NCBI RefSeq assembly: GCF_040939455.1
Contig: NC_134108.1
Location: 2,695,501-2,759,500 of the forward strand
Length of the DNA stretch: 64,000 bases
DNA from: Microcebus murinus
Taxonomy: Eukaryota > Chordata > Mammalia > Primates > Cheirogaleidae
Direction: 5' to 3'
Below the pieces are notes generated by a model. That model ran no database searches. It was given only the letters and a program-made list of their open reading frames with translations, and was not told where the DNA came from. Of the stretch, positions 22,380 to 34,330 are shown piece after piece; position 1 is the first letter of the stretch, and each line of letters begins with the position of its first letter. A program made the translations under genes and the position numbers.

Positions 22380-24015
22380 ATTTCCACTCTTGCTTGTATG
22401 TTTTTCATCTCTAATAATAGTCCTTATTTTATAGTCTATTTCGTCTGGCATTAATGGCGCCACTCCAGTTTTCTCATGCTGACTGTCTCCATAGCGTATC
22501 TTTCCTCTTTTATTTCATCCTTCTGTGCTGGTAAGTGTGTGTGTGTGTGTGCATGCGTCTGTGTGGATTTGAATCTGAGGTGCACCTCTTGCAGAACACA
22601 GAGAATTAGGTCTCACCTTTACATCAGGTCAGACAATTTCTACCCTTTGACTAGAGTGTTTATTACATTTACATTTAATGTAAGAATTAATATGGTTGGA
22701 TTTAGATCTGACATTTTGCCATTTTGTTTTTGATCTGTCTCATTTATTTATTTTTTTCTTATTTCCTGGTTTCTTCTGTGTTAAATATCATTAGTAATAC
22801 AGCATCCTAGTACTTTCATTAACATTTTCATGTTTTTATTTTAGTACTTGTTCTAAAGATTAAAAAATATGCAATTTATATAAATTGAAATAGCCTCCAA
22901 TTTAACACTGACCTAGTTCCAGTAAAATATAGAAACTTGCAGCAATATGGTAGTATTCCTACTACTTCCTTTATGTTAATACTGTCATATATAATGCCTC
23001 TATACACAGATACACCCCCTCCACACACACACACACACGACTCTTACTTTTTATATTTACCAAATAATTATCATCTGGTGTTATTTCCTTTCTGCCCGAA
23101 ACATTTCTTCTAAGATTTATTATAGCATTGGTATTCTAGCAACAAATTCTCTCAGTTTTTATTTGTTAATATTTAGAAATGTCTTTCTTTTACCTTTATG
23201 TTTGAAGGAGAGTTTCATTAGATGTGCAATTCCTAGCTGTCTGTGTTTTATTTCACCTCTTAGAGTTATTCTAGTGTCTTCTGGCTTTCATAGTTTCTCA
23301 TGATAAATCATTCATGGAATGCCTCATTTTCCCACGGGATGTGATGTGTTATTTTCCCCTTGCTGGCTGAACATTTTCTCTTTGCCTTTGTCTTTCGACA
23401 GTTTGACTACAACACTTCTAAATGTGGTTGTGTTTGTCCTGCTCGGGGTTTGATTTTCTTCTTACATGTGTGATTTAATGTTTTTCTTCAAATCTAAGAA
23501 GTTTTTTGCCATTATGTATTTCTAATAATTTTTTATCCTTTTGTGGTTGTCCTTTTTTTCTCTAGGAATACAATTATACCTGCGTTAGTATGTTTCATAT
23601 TGTCTTATAAGTCCTTGAGACTCTGTTCATTTATCTTCAGTCTTCTATTGCTGTTCTTCAGATTAGATGACTTCTAACGCCTTTTCTTTAAACTCATGAT
23701 TTTTGTTCTGTCACTTTAAAAATGCTGTTTTAATCTTTATTTATTGGACTTGTCAGCCCTAGAATATCTATTTATTGATAGTTTCCATTTCTATGTTGAG
23801 ATTCTCTATTACTTCACTAATTTCACATTTTCTTTTATTTCTGTGAACATACGTATAATGGTTGCTTTGAAGTTTTTCTCTGCCCAATACGTCGCTAAAA
23901 CCAGATGTAGATAACATGTTCCATCAACTCTGGATTCTGTTTTGCTCTTCTGAAGGTTATTGGGTTTTTTCAGTAGGCAATTAAGAGCCCTGAAATTAAA
24001 GTGTGAAATATGTCC
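22380..24015 (-). mobile_element. L1 LINE (old), antisense 5'/ORF1 region
   Basis: Antisense L1 words in order: 'tttactagagtgtttattacatttacatttaatgtaag'-like segment (22650-22685), 'agaaatgtctttcttttacctttatgtttgaaggagagttt' (23175-23215), 'tctagtgtcttctggctttcatagtttctcatgataaatc' (23271-23310), 'ctgttcttcagattagatgacttctaa' (23652-23678). Frames are destroyed. A short (TG)n lies at 22531-22551 and a (CA)n at 23022-23038. Confidence 0.7.
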
Positions 24016-24372
24016 CATGTGTACTGTGCAGCCAGCCCCGATATCCCTGTAAGTTCCTTGCTCCTTCCTGGCTGTGAATTAGTCACGTGCTGTAGGAACA
24101 CGTGCTGGGCATGACATTTAAAGGTTGATCTGTCAACTGCAACTACATAGTCTATGGAAATTTAAGAATATGTAAGCATTTATTTCTTCTTATAATTTTC
24201 ATTTTTACAATCACTTTAATTCTTAATCAAACTTAATTCTGAAATATATATTTTAATATTACTATCTCAATTATAGAAGTAAACTTTGTGTGACTTATGT
24301 TTATCCCCAACTTATCCATGGTATAACCAGCATCACTGGACTTTTATATTAAGTCCAGTGAATCTTTCCTGA
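24016..24372. other. Unassigned AT-rich spacer with perfect hairpin
   Basis: Contains the inverted repeat cactggactt / aagtccagtg (24334-24343 and 24351-24360, 7-base loop) just before the minisatellite. No gene signal. Confidence 0.5.
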
Positions 24373-24700
24373 ATATAGTAGTATAGTGTAATATAGTGGT
24401 ATAGTGTAATATAGTAATATAGTGTAATATAGTAGTATAGTGTAATATAGTGGTATAGTGTAATATAGTGGTATAGTGTAATATAGTAATATAGTGTAAT
24501 ATAGTAGTATAGTGTAATATAGTGGTATAGTGTAATATAGTAGTATATTTTAATATAGTGTTATAATGTAATAATATAGTGGTACAGTGTAACATAGTAG
24601 TATATTTTAATATAGTGGCATAGTGTAATATAGTGGCATAGTGTAATATAGTGGCATAGTGTAATATAGTGGCATAGTGTAATATAGTAGTGTAGTGTAT
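24373..24700 (+). repeat. AT-rich minisatellite, 18-bp unit
   Basis: About 18 tandem copies of an 18-bp unit of the form gtgtaatatagtggtata, with subtypes (…agtggtata, …agtagtata, …agtaatata, …agtggcata). The subtypes are grouped, and four 'ggcata' copies in a row lie at the 3' end. The minus-strand open frame with a HYTTIL hexapeptide period (24344-24880) is a by-product, since 18 bp equals six codons. Confidence 0.95.
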
Positions 24701-25539
24701 ATGTAATGATATAAGTGTTTCTAAAGAGATGAAGGGCAAACGTTTCACCAGCTTTATTGGGAAGTGTGATCTTTCATACTCTGTAATTGGCTTTGTAGCC
24801 ATAATCAGTGGTAAAGCGCCAAAGTAGGAGAATATTATTTGCAGAGATACACTAGTTAATAAAGCAATGGAACCCACCAAAACTCTGGTGGCATCTACAT
24901 ATAAAACATTAAAAACCCTGAACAGAGTTGCTCAAAGCAAAGAGCATGGAAACGAAAACCAACAGGAGCAGAGTCCGACGCGTCGCGAATAAACTCTGGC
25001 GCGCGGTGGAGCTTCCTGTGAAGGAGCCCCGCAGGTAGATAAGACTAAACTATTGCAGGCAGCTGCAGAGGCACGAGGAAACGGCTGCCCCGAAGATGTC
25101 TGCTTGGAAACGGGAAATCTGCGCCAAACCAGGCGGCTCGCACCCCGCCTGGAACGCTAGCACAGCCCCGGATACTCGGGAACCGGCTGATGCTGCAGAA
25201 GACAAAATTACGGCAGAAACAGTCCTCAGCAAGACTGCCCGTCGGGACCTGGCGACAGCACATGCAGTGCAGGCAGGGCAGCTCTCAGCACACGTGTGAC
25301 CTGAACGTCACGGTGACGTGGAAGAAGAACGGCGCCACACAAGGAAGGGCTGCGTGCTGAGCAGTGCGGTCTGGGGTCTAGCTGTCCTGCTGGCTGGCGC
25401 GGCGGCAAGGACAGGGCGACATGCTGGCGTGGTTACGGGGTGAAAGAGAGTGTCCCTCTCCAAGTTAGCCAGCTTCTTCCCCGTGGTCCCCGTCTGCTGG
25501 GACCTTGCCACCCTGTGCTCAGTGCCGGGCCGGAGAGCT
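24701..25539. other. Unassigned, CpG-containing intergenic sequence
   Basis: CpG-rich patch at about 24970-25440 with small frames on both strands. No convincing promoter or exon. Confidence 0.4.
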
Positions 25540-25740
25540 CCTTTAAAAATGTGAATCAGACCACGTCGTTCCTCTGAGTCACACACTGCGTGTCTCTCAA
25601 GGCTAAAGGCTGACCCCAAAGCCCCCCGCGAAGGCTGCCGGGCCCTACGGCATCCTGTCTGCTGCAGTTTTGGCTTTCCTACCCTCCCGATTGACGCTCT
25701 CTCTAACTTACTCGAACCCATCACACTTCAGGGGGGCAAA
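25540..25740 (+). mobile_element. L2 LINE fragment, sense
   Basis: 'gaatcagaccacgtcgttcctctgagtcacacactgcgtgtctctcaaggctaaaggctgaccccaaag' follows L2 'aaatcagatcatgtcactcctctgctcaaaaccctccaatggc...gtaaaatccaaag'. The next block 'ccgggccctacggcatcctgtc' equals L2 'aaggccctacatgatctggcccc'. Confidence 0.65.
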
Positions 25741-26639
25741 GCCACTCCCCTCGGATCAGTTCTCTTTATCATTTCATCCAATGGAAGAGGTTTACTGGGC
25801 ATCGAGTTAGACCTCTACTCCGAGACACCTTAGTGCCTTCAGCGATTTTAAAGATTAAGCCAGTATCTTTCACTGGACCCTTGCACAAAGCTGAGTTTTC
25901 ATTGACTTTTGCCCTCCAAGACGCCGTCCCGTTTATACTTTAGCGTTGGGGACTGAGGTTTCTCTTCCAAACACAAAAGTACTTGCACCAATGTGGTGGC
26001 TAATGAAGAAGGGGTTTGTGTGTGCTCTTCAGATGAACGTTAGTCTGAGGTGAGTGATTAAGGGTGAATGGAGTAATATTTAAATAATACTTCTGGGTGG
26101 ATGCCGTTCAAAGCAAGCGTGCAGTTATCTATCTGTTTTTCCCATTAAAAGGCTTCCTTCCTCCCTGAAGAGTCCCCTCCGGTAAGACAGGACGTATCCA
26201 CAGCTAACCACCGTCTTACGTTAATCAGTGACTTTATCCTTGCCCAGACAATTAAATGGACCTTAGAATACTTGAAGTCCATTTACCCCGCTCTCAGCTG
26301 GCATAGTATTGTCTTCATGCATTTTAATGCGACATTTTAACCCCATAATTCACTGCTGTTTTTTGTACAGTTAAGTCTAAGTTAATTAGGACTCGCTCAT
26401 TTATCTCTTCCTTTGCTCTCCTCTACATCCAGCATCTCTGCCTAGGATGGTCTGCCTTCGCCTAGAGGGTGTCCGTTAGTGGGGGTCTGCGGGACAGCCC
26501 GTTTCGGGCGCTGTGTGACTGCTCCTCTGTGTCACCTCCCTAGGAGAGGCGCTGTTTCCTCCCCCGCCCCGCCTCGCATGCTCTGAAAACATCCGCTCTG
26601 TCTTCAGCTTCCTCTCCTGTTTCTTGCGATGCAGCTGTG
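25741..26639. other. Unassigned intergenic sequence
   Basis: No gene or clear repeat recognised. Confidence 0.4.
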
Positions 26640-27137
26640 AGTCTTCATTCCTTTGCAGAGAGCCCATTTGTTTCTTCCCTGGCTACTCTCTCTCTTTCTG
26701 TGATGCGTTTAGATGAGGATGTGTTTTCCTTTATCCTGTTTGGGATTCTCTGGGCTTCCTGAATCTGTGGATTGATTCCCGCCAATCGGTTCTGGGAAAT
26801 TACCAACCACTATCTCTTCAATTATTGCCTCTAACTGTTTGCTTAATTTCTACCATTCTGGTATTTTAAAGGACCCGATTTAGACCTCGTCAATATGCGT
26901 CACCCTTCTGTGTGATTCCCGTGTACTTTGTCACTGTCCATGTGGTGCTCTGGGTTTTCTGTTGGCGTGTTTCTGGTTTAATCATTTCTCTGCAGCTGCG
27001 TCTACCCCACTGGCTTCGCGTTGTGGGCTCATCCGCTGACTTACTTTTGATCCTGTCGTGTTTCACTTTTAGGGGTTATTTTGGTTCCTTGTCAAAGCAT
27101 TGCGTTAGTTTTTATGTTGTTCAGTTTCCTGCTAGAA
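26640..27137 (-). mobile_element. L1 LINE fragment, antisense
   Basis: 'gatgtgttttcctttatcctgtttgggattctctgggcttcctgaatctgtgga' and 'ttctgggaaattaccaaccactatctcttcaattattgcctctaa' match the antisense old-L1 segment 'tcctgcttggggttcactgagcttcttgaatctgt...cagccattatttcttcaaat'. Confidence 0.75.
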
Positions 27138-27460
27138 TGTTCGCTGTGATCCGAATGTGTCCTCCACGAACCCCCAGGTGGAAGCCCCAGCCCCAGGGTG
27201 ATGGTATTAAGTGGTGGGGCCTTTGGGAGGTGACTGGGTCTCAGGGCTCTGCCCCGTGAGTGGGATTCTCGCCCTAAGGAAAGAGGCGGGAGGGAGCCTG
27301 TTCTTCCTTTTCGTCACTTCTGCCACACGGGCACACATAGAAGGCGCCAATCTGAAGCACAGAGCCCCCACCCCACATCCAAGTCGCTGCTGCCTTGAGC
27401 GTGGACTTCTCGGCCAGAACCGTGTGCCGTACATTTCTGTTGTTCGTACGTTACCCGCCT
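27138..27460 (+). mobile_element. MaLR LTR (MST/MLT1-class), sense
   Basis: 'ttcgctgtgatccgaatgtgtcctccacgaacccccaggtggaagccccagccccagggtgatggtattaagtggtggggcctttgggaggtgac' and the end 'gcgtggacttctcggccagaaccgtg...tttctgttgtt' are canonical LTR words. About 320 bp, nearly complete, inserted directly next to the L1 fragment. Confidence 0.88.
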
Positions 27461-27859
27461 AAGGCCCTTTGCTACAGCCGCCCAAACGGACCAAGCAGAC
27501 GTCTAGGCTGAGTCTTCCTTTCCTTGGGAATGACTCCTCTGTCGTGACGGGACATCTGGCTAGCTCCGTCTCCAAAGCATGTTCAGAACGTGGCAATATC
27601 TCACCGTTCCTGCTGCTGTCACCTTGCTCCGAGCAGCCGTTCTCTCTCATGTGGATTCATTTCCAAACAGCCTCCTCCCGGGACTCCCCGCGTCCCGCCT
27701 GGCCACTCTGTCCTCGTCCTGCCCTGCAGTCGTGGGGACGCTTCCTCAGTGCAGGTCGGATCACACGCCACAGGGGAGTGGCCGCCCCTATGCCACCTGG
27801 GAAGTCCCAAAATGCTTGCGGGGACCTGCAGGGCTTCCTACCCAGCCCTCAGGTTAGTC
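27461..27859. other. Unassigned GC-rich sequence
   Basis: Part of the 293-codon plus-strand frame at 27469-28350. That frame continues into recognisable L2 sequence, so I do not accept it as a gene. Confidence 0.4.
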
Positions 27860-28262
27860 TCTCCTCCCTGCCCCTGCCCCGGCCACTCTGCTGTCCCTGG
27901 AGTGCCCCCGACACACTGCGCGTACTCTGGCCTCTGCACACTGGCGGCCGCTCGTCCTTCGGCCAGAACCTTCTTCGCGCAGACGCCACAGTACCAGCCC
28001 CGCCAGCTGCAGCTTGGCCGGAAGCCCTGCTCGCAATAAGCAACCTGTCCTCTTATTACCCTGCGGTATTTGTGTTTCTCCCCAGAGCACACATCACCTT
28101 CTGCCATAGTGCCTCACTTATTGTCCCTGATCGTATGTCCCTCATCCAGCGGCATGGCAGTGCCACACACGCAGGGGTCAGTACTTATTTATTTTTCGAG
28201 GGCGTACCTCCTAGGAGTAGCACCTGGAGAGACGTATGGGCTCCGCCTGCTTGTCGAATGAA
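27860..28262 (+). mobile_element. L2 LINE 3' region, sense
   Basis: 'cggccactctgctgtccctggagtgcc' equals L2 'ccacactggcctccttgctgttcc'. Further on, 'gggtcagtacttatttatttttcg' and the end 'cacctggagagacg...cctgcttgtcgaatgaatac' fit the L2 tail ('agcacctggcacagtg...ttgttgaatgaatga'). Diverged. Confidence 0.55.
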
Positions 28263-29030
28263 TACATGCATTATCTGTTTAACGTGTGCAACCTTTCCCC
28301 AAATGAAACTCTTCGCAAAGTTCACGTGCGCAGTCAAGATGTGGGACTGATGGGAACGCAGTGCCGGTTTGGCCCCTGCACTGAGAGGCCGGCACCCACG
28401 GTGAGCCTTGGGCAGCTCCTCTGAACCCCAGGGCTCTGCGGTCAGCTGCTGGAGGGCACCGGCCGGGCAGCCGGCTACCCGTGAGGTATTGCTATGAAAT
28501 AACCCCTCCCAGTGGCCAGTGAGGTCTTACACAGTGAGTCACGGATCGGTGTGAGATAACAAGTCCACTGTGGTCCCACGAAGCTGGCGCTCAGCACGTG
28601 GACGCCCGTCCTCCCTCCCCAGGCCCTGCTGCTGGGGCAGGGCAGGGGACGCGCACGAGGCCACGACAGCCACTGGCGTGGAGTCCACCTCTGGGGCAAC
28701 ACCAGGCCCTGCAGACCCGCAACGCCCCTCCCGTCCCCACCCCAGGCTCTGCCATCCTGGTGTCGTTCTTGGCGGTCAGAGCAGCCGGCCCCACCACAGA
28801 GCGGCCTGGGTCACGCCCGTCCCTACTCGCCCTGCCAGCGGATTCCCTCCCGCTGCCAGTGCTGACCTGGTTTTTCCTGCGGCTGCGAGTGCCTCAGGCA
28901 CGGAACACGGGAATGCTAGATGGGGTGAAAACTCTGGTGTGAAAACTCTGGTCTCATTTCTTCATCGCCTCTTTTGGGAAACTCGGGACAAGTTCCTCAT
29001 GGACTCGGTTTGAGCCCATTTGAATGGTAT
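28263..29030. other. Unassigned GC-rich intergenic sequence
   Basis: Open frames of 60 to 147 codons in several overlapping registers without domains. A small direct duplication (gtgaaaactctggt twice) occurs at about 28925-28952. Confidence 0.4.
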
Positions 29031-29398
29031 GACCCCAGAACATCCTCTGAAAACAAGGGTACCACGAATGTGGCCTTATTTAGAAGTAGGGTCTTTGCAG
29101 ATGGGATCAAGTGAAGATGAGGTCATTTGGGCGGGTCCCTAACCATTATGGCTGGCGCCCGGCCTAGGAAGAGGAGAAGAGACAGAGCTAGAGACAGTCA
29201 CAGGGAGAAGACAGCCACGACGACAGAGGCAGGGATGTGGCTGCGAGCCGAGGATGCCATGGGCCACCACCAGAAGCTGGAAGACGCTGGAGGATCCCAC
29301 TCAGACTCTGGGAGGGAGCCTGGCCCTGCTGCCCCCCAGGACTTCAGACTGCAGCCTCCAGACTGTAAGAGAACAGCTCTGTTGTTCTGAGGAACTTG
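29031..29398 (+). mobile_element. MaLR LTR (MLT1), sense
   Basis: 'aatgtggccttatttagaagtagggtctttgcagatgggatcaagtgaagatgaggtcat', 'accaccagaagctggaagacgctgg' and 'cttcagactgcagcctccagactgtaagagaacagctctgttgtt' are the standard MLT1 order. Close to full length. Confidence 0.9.
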
Positions 29399-30119
29399 GT
29401 GGTGCCCACCCTGGGATAGCACCCCTTCACTGCTGCGTGCTCATCGTGTCCCAAGATAGAACCCAGACACCTCGATTCTTCCCCCACAGAGCGGTTTCCC
29501 ACTGCCACCCCCAGACACTTCCTTGAGGTTCCAGGACAGGTCTGCTGCCCTGTGACTGGTGCTCTCGGTGGAACCTGTGGCTAGTTCCAGAAGGCCTGTC
29601 GTGTGCCCCTGCAGAGTGGTGCCTGGTCACCTGCCCTGGCCCTTCCATCTTCTCAAGGTGGCTCCCTCACAAGGTGTAAGAACTATGCAAATAGTAGTCA
29701 TGGCTCACGTGGGACTATTTTCCTCCTTAATTCCTCTCTCCCCTACCTTTACACAGCACCATACAGCAGAGAGCAAATGTCCCCGCACTGAAAGTTAAGT
29801 GACCAGGCCCCGCAGGAATAATGGAGGGGTGAAGAGAAGAGAGGCAGGACCTCGGCAGCTTTAAGTCTTCTGGGAAGAAACACTGCCACGGCTCCACGGG
29901 ACTAAATCTGACTCTTCATTTACCAAAACCACCACCATCTGCAGCCATGAACTCTCTCTCATCTTACTGCCTCAGTCTTTCATGGGGGTGGGGGAAGTAC
30001 AACTGCAAAATCCATCCATGGTTCCTCTGTTTCTTCCTCCTCCTTAGTCCTTCCTTTCAATTAATGCAATAAACGTGCTGGCTGTCTGGCTGGAGTCGGG
30101 CAGGGCGAGGCTCCTCACC
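29399..30119. other. Unassigned intergenic sequence
   Basis: No feature recognised. A short AATAAA-type word at 30068-30073 has no transcript evidence. Confidence 0.4.
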
Positions 30120-30830
30120 AGCGGTGCACGCGCGGTGATAGCAAGAGGGCTGATTCCCTGCAGCCCACCAGGCGCGCGCAAGGACTCCGCAGAGCCGCGC
30201 CCCAGACGCCCCAGCGCGCACGTGACGTCTCCGCGCTGCGGGCCGGCCCATGGAAACGAGCATGCGCAGAAGATACTGAACTGTATGCATTAACGAATAC
30301 ATTCTACGCAGGACGTGCTTTCTAGACTCGTAACCCTGATGTAGGGTTACTGTGCTTCCGTGTGTGTGCATGTGCCCAGGGGGTGCGCACGTGCCCAAGG
30401 GGCGCGCACCTATGCGCGCGCTCCCAGACGCACGCGCGCAGCGCGGTGCTGCCGCAGGGGAAGGGGCAGGAAGCGAACACGCATTTTGAACGCTTCGCTT
30501 TGCACGCACAGTCCTCTTTCCTCCTTTCGGGGATTTCTCTTCTGGGGGAGCTTCCAGGCGACGGGGGCTGCTCGCTGTTCCGGGGCGCAGCTGTCTCTCC
30601 GGGAGCGGGGTCTCTCCTGGGGTGGAGGTCCCCAGCCCACTCCCTGGCCCCGCTCCCCGCCCCGCTCCGCGCGGGTCACGGCGACGGCGCCAGCGGGATG
30701 CGCGGCTGCGCGGGTGACGCCCGCCCGAGCCGCAGGGGCGGAGCCAGCCTGTCCTTGGCGAAAGTCAGCCGCAGGACCCACTCCTCTGCGCCTACCGGCC
30801 CATCTCCTCCCCGCGAAACGGGCCCTAGTC
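30120..30830. promoter_or_regulatory. Orphan CpG island
   Basis: Very high CpG density (for example ccgcgccccagacgccccagcgcgcacgtgacgtctccgcg at 30196-30236 and many cgcgc runs at 30390-30460). This is far above the depleted background. It contains a CACGTG E-box overlapping a TGACGTCT CRE-like site (about 30220-30229). Frames of up to 275 codons (30360-31187) exist, but they overlap frames on the minus strand and show no domain, so GC content explains them. It may be the promoter of an unannotated noncoding transcript. Confidence 0.6.
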
Positions 30831-33800
30831 CCATTTCTCCCCACCGGCACCGACATCCCTCGACATCCCTGTATCTTTACGTATTTGCAAAATGCATCAT
30901 TTCGCCCCTTCTTTGGATGCAAAAAGCGAGCCACCAATTTTCCAGGAGCACTGCTTATGGCAGCCTCCCTAATTTTGTATAAAAATAATTGTTTTGCAAT
31001 AGGGCCAATTTTAACTTACCTAAGGCAACGTGCCGGCTGCCGAAAGTGGAATCTTCCACCGAGGTCCGTCAGCCAACGTGTTAAGATAGACTTTATGTTT
31101 ATTGCACCTAATCTGCTTTCGCTTAGCACAGTTAGCACGCCTATCGGAACACGGGCTTATCGACGTGAAATGACGAGGTTACATTGAAACGGTTTCCCAA
31201 GGCTACTGCGTCCTCATGCCAATTTCTTTTCCATCAGTCACCCCAAAATGGCCAGGTAGCACGTTCGACATGAAAGACCTCGTCCTCGGCACCTGCGGAT
31301 CACATCCTGATGACGCAAATAAGGATGTAATTATCCATTTTCCTTTGCAGGGCTCCTTCCTGCGGCCCCTCCCCAGCCTCTGCTCCCCGCTGCTCCAGGG
31401 TCCCTGTGGCCGGTTCCCAGCTGGGGCAGGCCATCGTGCGCGATGGTGGGCAGTTGATGGGGCTGCTGCTTAAAATGCATGGCCTGCCTCTCCCAACGGC
31501 AATCGCCGACGTATTAACTCCTACGAAGAGAGTTCACGCAAATCCAGAGAACTTGCCCTGCTGTAAAGAAGCAGTCAGAACTAGATGAGGTGGTTGAAGC
31601 CGTCCAGCCAACGCCGCAGCCACCTGGGCAGGGCTGTGCAACCAGACAGGCCCAGCCAGCAGCTCCCAGCCGGCCCTCCACCTCCGACCTCTGCTGCCTT
31701 AACTGACAGCCCAGAAAACCGTGACTCCAGACCTGGAAGGCCTGGAATTAGAAAGAGCCGACCCAACCACCCTTCTTCCCCCGGGCATCTTCTATGGCCT
31801 TTGAAGAAATTGGGGAGAATGGAGAGCATGCAGGCTGGGAAAAGGGAGTTAGAATTATTAGGAATTTATAAAATATATTAGGCCACTGCCTTTGTTGCTA
31901 CTGTATTCTGGGGCCGCAGTGCTGTGCCCACCTGACACATCCTTCATGCTTTTAAACCAGGGCCGTGCTTGCCCTCTGTGAAGTTTTGGTCTGAGCTGGC
32001 AGAGCAACCCCAGGGAGTCTTGGGGAACTCCACAGTCACAGGCAGGACAGCACCATGAGGGCAGCTCATGGAGACTGGATTCCAGAATGGCCAGATCACC
32101 AGCTTGCAGAGCCTTTGCAATTCTGAATACCTGAGGGCGCTCCCAAGGGGTGGTTCCTAAGAGGTGGAACGTATTTTCTATGTCCACCTCTGGAGGCTGG
32201 GACCTCCCTCTCCAAGGGTCCCTACTCAACAGCTCAGTTCCCCCCACACACACCCCGCCTCCTTTGACTTTGCTGGGCGTCCACCCTGCAGTTGAGTCTC
32301 TGATGGAAACAAGGAAGGGCTCTTTCGAGATTCCCCTGGGGTTAGTTAACCTGGGCTCCCACCCTCCACGGCTAACCGGCTAACCAGCAGGCTTGTTTCT
32401 GGGCAACACTAGTTAGATACACCAGAGCCAATTTATCTCATTAGAAATCTGCAGCACAAGATTAGAATGCAAGAGCAGTCAGGATTCCTACGTTCCAGAC
32501 CGATTTTGCTGCTGACGTCTTTGCTGCCTGATTTGCATTCCCAGCTGGGGTTCTGTTTGTGTCTAAAACACACATATCAGGGTAGGGGGTGCTAGGAAGT
32601 GTGTGCAGACAACCTTCACCACGACTCCACTCGTGTTGCAGCAGCTTGAGTCCCTCTGACCACCCTATTTGTTTGCAAACCCTATGTTTTACCCTTTTGT
32701 TTTTGTGCATGTTGCTTTTGCATAACCAACAGCCCTGCAAAACCGTTTCCATTGACCGGGAAGGCCAGCTCCACCTCCACACATAACTGCATCGGCCACA
32801 GCAAGCCAGGCTCTGTGCATAGCTGCAATTTGCAAAATATAAAGATAAACCATCTTAAAGTTTTTCCTGTAAAGGGGAAAAGGCAGCTCTACACCTCCCC
32901 CAGACCCCCTCCCTCTGCAGTTGGGAGCTAGGGAGGGGGTGTTGTCCAAGTGCCAGGCCTGACGGCCCTAACGGCTTGATTTATGAGTCTGATAATAAAA
33001 ATCCCATTAGGCTCTTCTCATTGAGAAAAAGGAGCAGGAGAAAAAAAGCTGTGTGTCACTGAGCAGCATTGACGCAGGCAGCTCTGACGCCAGCAGCCCC
33101 GGGCAGGAGGGGGGCGCAGGGGGACCGCGAGGGGCGCGCGTGAGGGCCGGCTGTCTGATGCAGAGCCTCCTTGGCTTTGCTGCATCCCTGCAGCTCCCCA
33201 CCCCCTCTTTCGCCATCCTGGATACCCCCCTCCAGTGCCACTGCACCCCTGTGTCATCACCTGCAGCCCCCTGTGGCTCCCTCCCACCGGCCTGCAGTTC
33301 CCCAAGTCCTCCAGCACTTCCCCCCTCCACTTGGCTCTGCAACCCGCCCCCTCTCTGTAGTGTTGGGTGCCACCCCCTCTGCCCCTGCTCACCCCAGGAC
33401 CCTCTGCTGTTCCTCTGGCCCTTGCCGACCCCCCAGCACCCGCCTGGCTCCTGACAACCCCCTGTACTCCCTGGAGGGGCAGAGTGGAGGAGGGGAAGAG
33501 GGGCTATGCTGCGGGCAGCAGGGCCAGTCCCCAGAGGAAAGGGGGGTGGGCTGGAGGCTCATCCCCAGGACCAAGTCCCTGGGATTGTCAGTTAGGGGAC
33601 CCCCACCCCCACCCAGACATCGCCCACAGCCCTTGCCCTGCAAGTGCCTATTGTTCAGGGTCTGAGAACACACTAGAGTCGGGGTTATTTTTCTGTTTAG
33701 AACTCTTTTTCAGGACATGAAAAAAAGAAGTGCACTGGGCTGAGAGTGTGCATGTCTGATCCAAGGCCCGGGCCCGCGCCCACGCGTGTTTCCCCGTGGA

Positions 33801-34224
33801 GGGGCCTGAGGCTGGAGCGGCCCCTGCTCCGGGCAGCCTGGGGCCCTGGGTGCGGACAGCCACGGTGACGGTGTGGGGGCGGTGGCCTCTGCGAGGCTGT
33901 GCCTAAATGCGGCTTCTGGTGTCCAAATGAAACGAGCCAAGGACTGCACATAGCATCTGGTTTCCAGACCAGCCGGTTTTCTCGCACTCTCCAGATCCAA
34001 ATGACCCTGGCCAGACACTCCTTTCTAAGGATCTAGAAAATTAGTCCTATAGGAGAGGCCCGAACTTGGCAGCCACCATGCAGCCCTCCAGACTTAAGCT
34101 TTTCCGCGTCTGCTCTCACACCCACCGGGGCAGGCAGAATGTCGTTCCTGATGTTCTAGTGCACAGAACCTTCAACCCCCCTGCAGCAGGCAGCACCCGA
34201 CATCCCTGGAATTAAAAAAGTGGA
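30831..34224. other. Unassigned intergenic sequence flanking the CpG island
   Basis: The AT-mixed, CpG-retaining stretch 30840-31340 does not look like any repeat I know. 33050-33870 is GC-rich with pyrimidine-rich tracts and overlapping frames. No exon is supported. Confidence 0.4.
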
Positions 34225-34330
34225 TGTCTGACTTGTGTACACCACTATTCACAGCCGTGTTATTCACAAAGGGTGGGGACAACTCGAAGGGCCATCAACT
34301 GATGAATGAATAAACTAAACGTGGTTTCCC
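34225..34330 (+). mobile_element. L1 3' fragment, sense
   Basis: 'acaccactattcacagccgtgttattcacaaagggtggggacaactcgaagggccatcaactgatgaatgaataaactaaacgtggtt' matches the L1 3' 'attattcacaatagccaaaaggtggaagcaacccaagtgtccatcaacagatgaatggataaacaaaatgtggta' segment. Confidence 0.85.

Noticed and set aside
24373..24700. Regularly spaced short repeats considered as a CRISPR-like array
   Set aside because: Units are contiguous with no unique spacers, and the host is a primate. This is an ordinary minisatellite.
24344..24880. 178-codon minus-strand frame with HYTTIL-type hexapeptide repeats
   Set aside because: Produced by the 18-bp minisatellite (six codons per unit), not a repeat protein.
27469..28350. 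293-codon plus-strand frame
   Set aside because: Overlaps recognisable L2 sequence and frames on the other strand. GC-rich, with no domain.
30360..31187. 275- and 206-codon frames in a CpG island
   Set aside because: Two plus-strand frames and one minus-strand frame are open at once, as expected from CpG-rich DNA. No domain or splice structure.
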